5,797 nucleotides of DNA from Pseudomonadota bacterium (GTDB lineage: Bacteria; Pseudomonadota; Gammaproteobacteria; Burkholderiales; Thiobacillaceae), in NCBI GenBank assembly GCA_021802595.1, contig JAJZRT010000269.1:1-5797 (forward strand), written 5' to 3'. Both the position numbers and the translations under genes were made by a program. Numbering within the stretch: the stretch's first letter is position 1; each line of letters begins with the position of its first letter. This document shows positions 1 to 5,797 of this stretch, in pieces. The notes below the pieces were generated by a model, which worked only from the letters and a program-made list of their open reading frames with translations, was not told the origin of the DNA and did no database searches.

Positions 1-1299
1 GCCATTGAGGTTTGCAACCACGGCCGCTGAAGAACTGGCGACGGTCAAATCGTTCGCGCCGGTCCCGGTGCCGGTGGATTGCGATGTTTGACTGCCGTTA
101 GCGGCAAAATTGGTGGTGACCGACTGGTTCTGCGCATTCCGGTCGACGGTGGTGTAACTACCGTCCGGGTTCTGCACCACGCTCGACGCCGTGGTAGGAA
201 CCGGGTAGGGCCCACCGCCAGGCATCAGAGTCAGGCCATCCGCATATTGATTCACAGTTCCTGACGTGCCATCCGAATGCACCCAGGTGGAGCGGATCTC
301 CACGCCGTCCTTGGTGTAGTAGTCGGTGGTGATGTTGCCCTGGCCGTCGTCGAGCGTCGTGGCGTAGTTGCCGTCGGCGTAGGTCACCGTGCCTGTCGAT
401 GAACCGTCCGGAGCATAAGATAACGATCCTTGCGCCCCGATCGGATTTGTCCAGCTTTCATTGGAAATGGCGCCATTTTCAGCGTATGTAATGCTGAAGC
501 TAACATCTGGAGGGTCTAACGTCACTGTGTAGGAGTTATTCGCACCGGATTGACCCGAAACTCCCGCGCTGCCTGAGCTATTCGTTGAAATCGCTTCATC
601 CAACAGTTCTGTCAAATTGAAGAATTGAGAGGTATGGAGCGATATTAACGGATTCGGCGACACGGCATTTAAGAGGATCGATGCAAACGGAGAGATTTTG
701 TCAATCGATAGCATGGCTCCGTCTACTGACCCATTCGCGGCGTTTTCTAGTAGCCACTCTTTCGCTTGAGCATTCCCGCGAAACGCCGCTTCCACCATCT
801 GCATCGATAGCGAACCATTCGCAATTGCGGCAGCACCTATTTCAGTTCCAGTGAGGGTGCTCCAATAGGCGTCCATGGCCGATTGACCTAGGACTTGATA
901 TGGCACATCGAGGGTCCATGCAGCCGCGTTAAGTCCATTGTTTTGAAATACCTGGGTGTGAAAATTCAAGGCCTGCACAAAAGTAATATCTGAGCTTACC
1001 GACTGCGACGGCGATGCTTTTGCCGCAGCTTCCAGCACTGTTATGTATGCCGTTGCCAATTGCGACTCAATCGTGAGAAGCAGTGCCGGAGTGACTGTAA
1101 CCCCTTGGCTCTTTGCATAATCAATCAGATAGTCACTGGCGGTCGTTCCCGTAGGATATTCATCCGTAACGACATCGCCCGCCAAACCGGCATAGTTGTA
1201 GCCCATTAAATGCATGTATTGATAAAATCCATTCAGATCGCCGTTGGCGATGAGTTTCTGGGCGGCCTGAAGTTGCGTCAAAGTCAGTGTTTGCGCCAT
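1..1299 (-). CDS. Large repeat-bearing exoprotein, probable T1SS substrate (N-terminal 433 codons, 3' end beyond window)
   Basis: The frame is open from the ATG at 1299-1297 to the left edge without a stop, so the gene is truncated by the window. The start is fixed by GGAGG four bases upstream. Residues 1-230 look mostly helical, with no signal peptide and no cysteine. They begin MAQTLTLTQLQAAQKL and contain GYNYAGLAGDVVTDEY at about 33-48. I recognise no catalytic motif there. Residues 237-255 are a Ser/Gly/Asn linker (TNSSGSAGVSGQSGANNS). From about 257 the protein is beta-rich with DG and YD-type units, and by 414 it reads GANDLTVASSSAAVV. Absence of a Sec signal, repeat content and the adjacent HlyB/HlyD pair point to a C-terminally targeted T1SS substrate (RTX-like toxin or adhesin). 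The actual RTX nonapeptides and secretion signal would lie off the window. Toxin, adhesin and enzyme all remain possible. The coding frame is certain; the function is inference. Confidence 0.85.
   Translation of the reverse strand, partial: MAQTLTLTQLQAAQKLIANGDLNGFYQYMHLMGYNYAGLAGDVVTDEYPTGTTASDYLIDYAKSQGVTVTPALLLTIESQLATAYITVLEAAAKASPSQSVSSDITFVQALNFHTQVFQNNGLNAAAWTLDVPYQVLGQSAMDAYWSTLTGTEIGAAAIANGSLSMQMVEAAFRGNAQAKEWLLENAANGSVDGAMLSIDKISPFASILLNAVSPNPLISLHTSQFFNLTELLDEAISTNSSGSAGVSGQSGANNSYTVTLDPPDVSFSITYAENGAISNESWTNPIGAQGSLSYAPDGSSTGTVTYADGNYATTLDDGQGNITTDYYTKDGVEIRSTWVHSDGTSGTVNQYADGLTLMPGGGPYPVPTTASSVVQNPDGSYTTVDRNAQNQSVTTNFAANGSQTSQSTGTGTGANDLTVASSSAAVVANLNG
94..411 (-). repeat. Degenerate DG/YD-type protein repeats in the large exoprotein
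   Basis: Two kinds of internal repetition are visible in the translation. First, PDGSSTGTVTYADG (residues 297-310) recurs as SDGTSGTVNQYADG (342-355), a spacing of 45 residues. Second, a longer pattern, DGxYxTT(L/V)D followed by TT(D/N)(Y/F) and (D/N)G, occurs at residues 309-332 (bases 304-375) and again at 379-402 (bases 94-165). The alternating Tyr/Thr/Asp-Gly pattern resembles YD/RHS-like beta-hairpin repeats and other surface-protein repeats, but the units are too diverged for a firm family call. The array probably continues to the left. Confidence 0.55.
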
Positions 1300-1303
1300 G
1301 ATT

Positions 1304-1308
1304 CCTCC
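1304..1308 (-). promoter_or_regulatory. Ribosome binding site of the large exoprotein gene
   Basis: The minus strand reads GGAGG, then AATC, then ATG at 1299. The strong Shine-Dalgarno match within the 19-base gap after the preceding stop codon decides the start of the large gene and suggests it is translated from the same message as the 290-aa gene. Confidence 0.8.
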
Positions 1309-1318
1309 AATTATCAGA

Positions 1319-2191
1319 TTAATTCAACTTGGGTTTGGCAATAAACGAATCAATGATTTCTTTGATTCGGGATTGAATCTCTCGCCATCGATACAAATCG
1401 TCCTTTGAAAAATCTGCATCAACCACCACATGAATCTCCGGAAGTAAAAACCGATCGGTACAAGACGAAAATGTGCCTATTTGGCGAATTTTAGATGTAG
1501 TGGTCTCGCAGGTAATTAGGTTTTTCCAAGTCCCGCTATCGAAATAGATTTCATCCGGGGATTCTGGCATTTTTTTCTTGATCAAATAATGCGTCAAGCC
1601 AAATTCACTTGGCGCCTTAATATTGAATGGGCCAAAGCCGGCGGAACTGCTCAGCCAAAAAGGAATGATTTTCTTATACGTCCCATCTGGCGGATAATAT
1701 CTTCCAGAAATTCCGGCCGTCAGCCAGGTTTCATATAGAAATGGCTTGGTGGTGTTAAGGGATTTCAGCCAGTCCTGCCAGTCTGCTTGGCTCTTGATCG
1801 GTTCGAGATTTGACAATCTCAAGAGTATCCCGAAGTTGTCGATGGCACGCTTGTAACTAGGAGTTTGTTTTTTAGCGCTAAACGTCCACGAATCCTCTCC
1901 TGCATACACCACGCTGGAGAGGAGGTAGTTTTGCGGAATGGAGAGATCAACCCCGCCAATATTCCCAATGGAAGGTGGAGCGCCTGAGAGCGGATACGCA
2001 GGGCCTCCAACGAGTTTGCCGGCAGTCATAACTTTGGCCAGGCAATCCGATGTGCCGACCGCAAGGAGGAGGATCGCCACCGACAGAAATCGCAGCACGT
2101 CAAGTCTCTGACGTAATGACAAAAACGATGTTTTATCGCCTGTTCGGATAGCGAAAGCTGAGAAATCGTTCACACGACTGATCTGAGACAT
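1319..2191 (-). CDS. Exported or membrane-anchored protein of unknown family (290 aa); candidate immunity or accessory protein of the T1SS substrate
   Basis: I do not recognise the family. The N-terminus has a basic stretch ending LSLRQRLDVLR (about 24-34), a hydrophobic core FLSVAILLLAVG (35-46), and a possible signal-peptidase site after CLA (50-52). C50 does not sit in a good lipobox. The protein is therefore either secreted to the periplasm with an unusually long n-region or anchored by one N-terminal helix. The mature part is rich in aromatics and Gly/Pro (GGPAYPLSG at 62-70, SGRYYPPDG at 162-170). It has two cysteines, C228 and C244, that could form a disulfide in the periplasm, and a charged amphipathic C-terminal helix (about 263-285). 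AGGAG lies four bases before the ATG. The gene sits between the adaptor and the probable substrate, in the same low-GC block as the substrate's N-terminal part. Periplasmic immunity against the substrate is my preferred guess. A surface-retention or secretion accessory role is equally compatible with the sequence. Confidence 0.85.
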   Translation of the reverse strand: MSQISRVNDFSAFAIRTGDKTSFLSLRQRLDVLRFLSVAILLLAVGTSDCLAKVMTAGKLVGGPAYPLSGAPPSIGNIGGVDLSIPQNYLLSSVVYAGEDSWTFSAKKQTPSYKRAIDNFGILLRLSNLEPIKSQADWQDWLKSLNTTKPFLYETWLTAGISGRYYPPDGTYKKIIPFWLSSSAGFGPFNIKAPSEFGLTHYLIKKKMPESPDEIYFDSGTWKNLITCETTTSKIRQIGTFSSCTDRFLLPEIHVVVDADFSKDDLYRWREIQSRIKEIIDSFIAKPKLN

Positions 2192-2195
2192 ATCA

Positions 2196-2200
2196 CTCCT
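2196..2200 (-). promoter_or_regulatory. Ribosome binding site of the 290-aa gene
   Basis: The minus strand reads AGGAG, then TGAT, then ATG at 2191. This supports the long start over in-frame GTG codons at residues 7 and 32, neither of which I could pair with a comparable site. The same bases also encode the end of a 13-codon mini-ORF (see findings). Confidence 0.7.
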
Positions 2201-2254
2201 CGACTATATTGGGATTGCTTACTACTGGGCTCATTACTCGACTTGTCGTGGCAT

Positions 2255-3673
2255 TCACCGTTCATGCAAACTATCCTCTGCTGTTTTCATCAGCGGACTC
2301 AGAAAGTAATCTGCCACGCTGCGCCGCCCAGTTTTGATGTCCACCGTCACCGCCATGCCGGGGGAGAGCTGGACCCAGTGGCCGTCCACCCACATGCGGT
2401 TGGCGTCAAGGTGGATGCGCACCGGGAACACCAAGGTCTGCTTCTTGGTCGTCTCGGCGTCGTTGGAGACCTGGCGCACCGCGCCGTGCAGAACGCCATA
2501 GCGGGTGAAGGAGAAGGTCTCCAGCTTCACCGCCGCGGTTTGCCCGGCGCGCACGAAGCCGATGTCCTTGTTCGACACCTTGGCCTCCACCTCCAGGGTG
2601 TCGTCCGGCACGATCTCCATCAGGGGTTTGGCCTGGCTGACCACGCCGCCCACGGTATGCACGGCGAGCTGCTGCACCGTGCCGCTGACCGGGGCGCGCA
2701 GCACGAGCCGGGTGGCGCGCTGCTGCGCCTTGGCCAGATCCTGGCGGCTTTGTTGGACTTGTTGCTGCGCTTTGTTCAACTGGTCGAGCTGCTCGCGGCG
2801 GAACTGCGCCACCGTGGTGGCCATGTCGCGCTGCTGCTGGGTGATGGCCGCCTGCAGGGCCAGCGCGTGGCTGCGCTGCGCGGCCAGTTCCCCGGTCTGG
2901 TTGATGCTGTCCTGCTCCTTTTGCAGGTAGTCCTGTCGCGCCACATAGTTGTCCTTCACCAGCGCGGCGTAAGACTGGGCCACCTGGGCGGCCAAGGGTG
3001 CGGTTCTCCGCAGCTTGTCGATGGTCTGCTGGGTCGACAGTAGCTCGTCCTGGCGGTGCAGCAGGTCGGCTTGCTGTGAGGCAAGCTTCTCCTGCAGTTC
3101 GGCATACTGCGCGTCGGCCAGGCGCTGGGCCTCGGCCTGATGAGCATGGTCCACACCAGCCACCATGGCGACATGCGGCGGGCGCTGCACGCTTTGCGCC
3201 GTCAGCAGGGCCTGCGATCGCGCGGCGGTGAGTTCGGCGTCCAGCAGCGTGGCGCGGGCTTTGTCGAGGTCGGCCCCGGCCTGGGTGGCGTCGAGTTCGA
3301 TCAGCGGGTCGCCCTGGCGCACCCACTGGCCGTCGTGCACCAGGATGCCGTGCACGGTGCCGGTGTCCATGGACTGCACCACCTTGACATCGCCCTTGGG
3401 CACCAGTTTGCCCTGGGCCGTGGTGACGACATTGATCTTGCCGAACAGGGCCCACAGCACCGTGAGCGTGGCAAACAGCACGATCAGTCGCGCCGTCCAC
3501 TTCGGCGCGGGGTGCACCGGCGTCTCGACCAGCTCCAGATGCGCCGGCAGGAAGGCCAGTTCATGCGCGTGGCGCTGCGGCCCGCTGAGTTCGTGGCGCA
3601 GTTGCCAGGACGCGCGCCAGACTTGGCCATAGCGTTGCAGCAGATCCCGCACAGCGAGCATGCGCATCGTCAT
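2255..3673 (-). CDS. HlyD-family T1SS periplasmic adaptor (membrane fusion protein), 472 aa
   Basis: This is the adaptor that links the inner-membrane ABC exporter to a TolC-like outer-membrane channel. Its order of parts matches HlyD: a cytosolic tail (1-58), one membrane helix (about 60-79, RLIVLFATLTVLWALFG), and the first half of the barrel-sandwich/lipoyl domain (about 84-130, with GKLVPKGDVKVVQSMDTG and DGQWVRQGDPLIELD). A long Gln/Ala-rich coiled-coil hairpin follows (about 133-320), then the second lipoyl half (LRAPVSGTVQQLAVHTVGG, 325-343) and a beta-barrel (about 355-450). LSPGMAVTVDIKTGRRSV near 436-453 resembles the HlyD family signature. The length is close to E. coli HlyD (478 aa). 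The reading frame extends upstream into the exporter gene, but there it encodes only a frame shadow. I chose the ATG one base after the exporter stop; ATGs at 3667 and 3661 are alternatives. No strong Shine-Dalgarno is visible, so translational coupling is likely. The last ~80 bases are distinctly less GC-rich than the rest. Confidence 0.96.
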   Translation of the reverse strand: MTMRMLAVRDLLQRYGQVWRASWQLRHELSGPQRHAHELAFLPAHLELVETPVHPAPKWTARLIVLFATLTVLWALFGKINVVTTAQGKLVPKGDVKVVQSMDTGTVHGILVHDGQWVRQGDPLIELDATQAGADLDKARATLLDAELTAARSQALLTAQSVQRPPHVAMVAGVDHAHQAEAQRLADAQYAELQEKLASQQADLLHRQDELLSTQQTIDKLRRTAPLAAQVAQSYAALVKDNYVARQDYLQKEQDSINQTGELAAQRSHALALQAAITQQQRDMATTVAQFRREQLDQLNKAQQQVQQSRQDLAKAQQRATRLVLRAPVSGTVQQLAVHTVGGVVSQAKPLMEIVPDDTLEVEAKVSNKDIGFVRAGQTAAVKLETFSFTRYGVLHGAVRQVSNDAETTKKQTLVFPVRIHLDANRMWVDGHWVQLSPGMAVTVDIKTGRRSVADYFLSPLMKTAEDSLHER

Positions 3674-3674
3674 C

Positions 3675-5797
3675 TCAGGCCGCCTGCATCCGGACCATGC
3701 CGGCGTAATAACCATCCTGCCCCAGCAGGTCGGCATGCGAGCCGGCCTCGATGATGCGGCCGCGGTCCATCGCCACGATGCGATGCGCCACGCGCACGGC
3801 CGACAGCCGGTGGGCGATGATGATGACCGTGCGCCCCTGGCAGATGGCGCGCATATTGTCCTGAATGATGCGTTCGGATTCGTAGTCCAGCGCGCTGGTG
3901 GCCTCATCAAAGATCAGGATGCGCGGGTTGCTCACCAGGGCGCGGGCGATGGCGATGCGCTGCCTCTGCCCGCCCGAGAGGTTGGCGCCGTGCTCGCCCA
4001 CCCGGGTGTCATAGCCCTCGGGGAGTTCGCCGATGAAGTCGTGCGCGCCGGCCAGCTTGGCGGCCTGGATGACCGCGTCCAGGCTGACCGCGGGCTGGGT
4101 CAGGGCGATGTTGTCGCGGATGCTGCGGTTGAACAGCAAGTTCTCCTGCAGCACCACGCCGACCTGGCGGCGCAGCCAGGCGGGGTCGGCCAGCCCCAGG
4201 TCGATGTCGTCGATGCGGATGCGTCCGGACTCGGCCAGGTACAGGCGCTGCAGCAGCTTGGTCAGCGTGCTCTTGCCCGAGCCGGAGCGCCCGACGATGC
4301 CGATGATCTCGCCGGGGGCGATCTCCAGGTTGATGCCGTTGAGGACCGGCTGCCCGTCGGGCGTGTAGCGAAAGCTCACGTTCTCGAACGCGATCTTGCC
4401 GTGCAACTGCGGCAGCGCCTGGCGGTTCTGCGTGACCTCGGTGCGGGTGTTGAGAATGTCGCCCAGGCGCTGCATGGAGATGCCCACCTGCTGGAAGTCC
4501 TGCCAGAGCTGGGCCAGGCGCAGGATGGGGCCCGACACCCGCCCGGCCAGCATGTTGAAAGCCACGAGTTCCCCAACCGAGAGCTTGCCCGCGATGACGA
4601 GCTGGGCGCCCCACCACAGGATGCCGACATTGACCAGCTTGCCGATGAGCTGGATGAGCTGCTGGCCCAGGTTGGCCAGGGTCGTGACGCGGAACCCCGC
4701 CGTCACATAGCTGGCCAGTTGCTTGTCCCAGTGGTGGGTGAACTGGGGTTCCACGGCCATGGACTTGATGGTCTCGATGCCGGAGACGGTCTCGACCAGG
4801 AAGGACTGGTTGTCGGCGCCGCGGGCGAACTTCTCGTTCAGCCGCGTGCGCAGCGGCGGCACCAGCAGGGCCGAGATGAGCACGTACACCGGCAAGGAGA
4901 GGGCCACCAGCAGCGTGAGCTTCCAGCTATACAGCAGCATGACGGCCAGGAAGATGCCGGAGAACAGCACGTCGATCACCGAGGTGAGGGTCTGGCCGGT
5001 GAGGAAGTTGCGGATGCTCTCCAGCTCGCGCACGCGCGCCACGGTGTCGCCCACGCGGCGCGCGCCGAAGTACGGCAGGGGCAGGCCCAGCAGGTGGCGA
5101 AACAGCCGCGCCCCCAATTCGACGTCGATGCGGTTGGTGGTGTGGGAGAACACATAGGTGCGCAGCCCGCTCAAGACCACCTCGAAGATGGAGCTGGCGA
5201 CGAAGGCGATGCCGATGACCATCAGGGTGGACTGCGCACCGTTGACCAACACCTTGTCGACCACGACCTGGAAGAACAGCGGGGTCAGCAGCGCGAAGAG
5301 TTGCAGCACGAGCGACAGGCCAAACACCTCGAGCAGCAGGCGGCGGTACTTGACCACGGCCGGGATGAACCAGGAGAAGTCAAAGCGCGCCAGTTCCCCG
5401 GCCAGCGACGCCCGGGAGGTGAACAGCATCGCCTGGCCGCCCCAGCGGGCGTGGAGCTGCTCGCGCGTGAGGATCTGGTTCTGCCCCGTGGCGGGATCAA
5501 AGATCAGCGCCTTGACGTCGTCGACCCGGGCCAGCACGATGTGGCGGCCGTCGTCCTGCAGCGCCAGGCAAGGCAAAGGGGTGTGTGCCAGGCGCTCCGG
5601 GTTCAAGCGCACGAGTTTGGCCTTGAGGCCCAGTGCCTTGGCCGCCAGCAGCAGGTCTGTGGTGGTCAACAAGGCGTCACCGGGGCGCCCAGCCTGATGG
5701 CGGATGGACGCGGCGTCCGCGGGAATGTTGTGAAACTGGGCGATGAGAATCAGCCCGGCCAGACCGGGGTCGGCGTCAACGCCGCGTCCTGCAGCCC
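3675..5797 (-). CDS. HlyB-family T1SS ABC exporter (permease/ATPase) with degenerate C39 domain, 5' end beyond window
   Basis: This inner-membrane exporter uses ATP to push an unfolded substrate through the adaptor/TolC channel. 706 codons are visible and no true start is in view. The first in-window start candidate, a TTG at 5672, is an internal Leu, because homologous sequence ([19 protein letters not shown]) continues upstream. Counting from the first complete codon, residues 7-135 form a peptidase-C39-like domain. The position of the catalytic Cys is Pro (D9-P10-G11), while RHIVL keeps the His region, so it should bind substrate without cleaving it. The transmembrane domain spans about 140-430. 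The ATPase domain has Walker [10 protein letters not shown] (502-510), Q-loop VVLQEN (Q550), signature LSGGQRQR (606-613), Walker B ILIFDE (626-631) and the H-loop His (662), all intact. HlyB is 707 aa, so only a few residues are missing here. A non-cleaving C39 domain implies a substrate with an uncleaved C-terminal signal rather than a GG leader. Confidence 0.97.
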   Translation of the reverse strand, partial: AAGRGVDADPGLAGLILIAQFHNIPADAASIRHQAGRPGDALLTTTDLLLAAKALGLKAKLVRLNPERLAHTPLPCLALQDDGRHIVLARVDDVKALIFDPATGQNQILTREQLHARWGGQAMLFTSRASLAGELARFDFSWFIPAVVKYRRLLLEVFGLSLVLQLFALLTPLFFQVVVDKVLVNGAQSTLMVIGIAFVASSIFEVVLSGLRTYVFSHTTNRIDVELGARLFRHLLGLPLPYFGARRVGDTVARVRELESIRNFLTGQTLTSVIDVLFSGIFLAVMLLYSWKLTLLVALSLPVYVLISALLVPPLRTRLNEKFARGADNQSFLVETVSGIETIKSMAVEPQFTHHWDKQLASYVTAGFRVTTLANLGQQLIQLIGKLVNVGILWWGAQLVIAGKLSVGELVAFNMLAGRVSGPILRLAQLWQDFQQVGISMQRLGDILNTRTEVTQNRQALPQLHGKIAFENVSFRYTPDGQPVLNGINLEIAPGEIIGIVGRSGSGKSTLTKLLQRLYLAESGRIRIDDIDLGLADPAWLRRQVGVVLQENLLFNRSIRDNIALTQPAVSLDAVIQAAKLAGAHDFIGELPEGYDTRVGEHGANLSGGQRQRIAIARALVSNPRILIFDEATSALDYESERIIQDNMRAICQGRTVIIIAHRLSAVRVAHRIVAMDRGRIIEAGSHADLLGQDGYYAGMVRMQAA

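Larger units (their letters stand above)
420..2330. other. Low-GC block within a GC-rich locus (possible recombined cassette)
   Basis: Hand counts of 60-base lines give 62% GC at 361-420 and 63% at 301-360, but 50% at 421-480, 42% at 601-660, 45% at 1381-1440, 48% at 2221-2280 and 52% at 2281-2340. A line in the adaptor gene (2581-2640) is 65%. The low block covers the last part of the adaptor gene, the whole 290-aa gene and about the first 290 codons of the large gene. The borders are approximate. I saw no insertion sequence, integrase or attachment repeat at either end, so homologous replacement is more likely than transposition. Confidence 0.6.

Noticed and set aside
79..264. Plus-strand 61-codon frame near the left edge
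   Set aside because: It is antisense to the continuous large exoprotein frame and Arg-rich, with no ribosome site considered convincing.
610..1299. LapA-like N-terminal retention module with a LapG di-alanine cleavage site
   Set aside because: Ala runs occur (LEAAAKAS, IGAAAIAN) but no TAAG/PAAG/AAAG-type site, and the region lacks the look of a LapA retention module. No LapD/LapG genes are in the window.
2035..2100. Lipoprotein lipobox at C50 of the 290-aa protein
   Set aside because: The residues before the Cys are G-T-S-D, with Asp at -1, which does not fit the lipobox consensus. A signal-peptidase I site or uncleaved anchor is likelier.
2192..2254. TATAGT at 2206-2201 or so (minus strand) as a -10 promoter box for the 290-aa gene
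   Set aside because: No sequence like TTGACA sits about 17 bases upstream, so a sigma-70 promoter is not supported.
2192..2254. Intrinsic terminator after the adaptor gene
   Set aside because: I found no GC-rich hairpin followed by a U run in the gap, so readthrough into the 290-aa gene is expected.
2243..3754. Several long plus-strand open frames (for example 2243-3043 and 3140-3754) opposite the adaptor gene
   Set aside because: They lie antisense to a gene with an unmistakable HlyD architecture, have low-complexity His/Arg/Leu/Gly composition typical of GC-rich frame shadows, and show no recognisable domain.
3674..3910. N-terminal 79-residue extension of the adaptor frame to an ATG at 3910
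   Set aside because: This stretch overlaps the exporter's ATPase coding sequence in another frame and reads as Arg/Ser/Pro-rich noise. HlyD homology begins at the ATG at 3673, just after the exporter stop.
1..5797. CRISPR array, tRNA/rRNA genes, insertion sequences
   Set aside because: I saw no regularly spaced identical repeats, no RNA-gene-like segments and no transposase frames. Nearly the whole window is protein-coding on one strand.

Overview
The window carries a type I secretion system (T1SS) locus. All four genes lie on the minus strand and are read from right to left: an HlyB-family ABC exporter (5' end beyond the right edge), an HlyD-family membrane-fusion adaptor, a 290-aa exported or membrane-anchored protein of unknown family, and the first 433 codons of a large repeat-bearing protein that runs off the left edge and is probably the secreted substrate. 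The two transporter genes are GC-rich (a sampled line is 65% GC). They have the degenerate-C39, RTX-type exporter architecture common in beta- and gammaproteobacteria. Composition and general protein style suggest a betaproteobacterium (Burkholderiales-like), but this is only an impression.

Right half (about 2255-5797): the exporter has a peptidase-C39-like domain without the catalytic Cys, then a six-helix transmembrane domain and a complete ATPase domain. One base after its stop, the adaptor begins: a short cytosolic tail, one membrane helix, a split lipoyl/barrel-sandwich domain around a long coiled coil, and a beta-barrel. The outer-membrane TolC partner is not in the window.

Left half (1-2191): a 62-base gap separates the adaptor from the 290-aa gene, whose start has a clear AGGAG site. 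Only 19 bases then separate it from the large gene, whose start has GGAGG. The large protein has an N-terminal part of about 230 residues that I do not recognise, a Ser/Gly linker, and then DG/YD-type beta-hairpin repeats that continue past the edge. No terminator or convincing promoter is visible between the genes, so they are probably cotranscribed.

The most interesting feature is a composition mosaic. From the last ~80 bases of the adaptor gene to about codon 290 of the large gene, DNA falls to about 42-52% GC in the sampled lines, while both flanks are about 62-65%. This block holds exactly the 290-aa gene and the unique N-terminal part of the substrate, as if they were exchanged together. 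A reasonable but unproven reading is a T1SS-delivered polymorphic effector, with its variable domain at the N-terminus and its secretion signal at the distal C-terminus, next to a cognate immunity or accessory protein.
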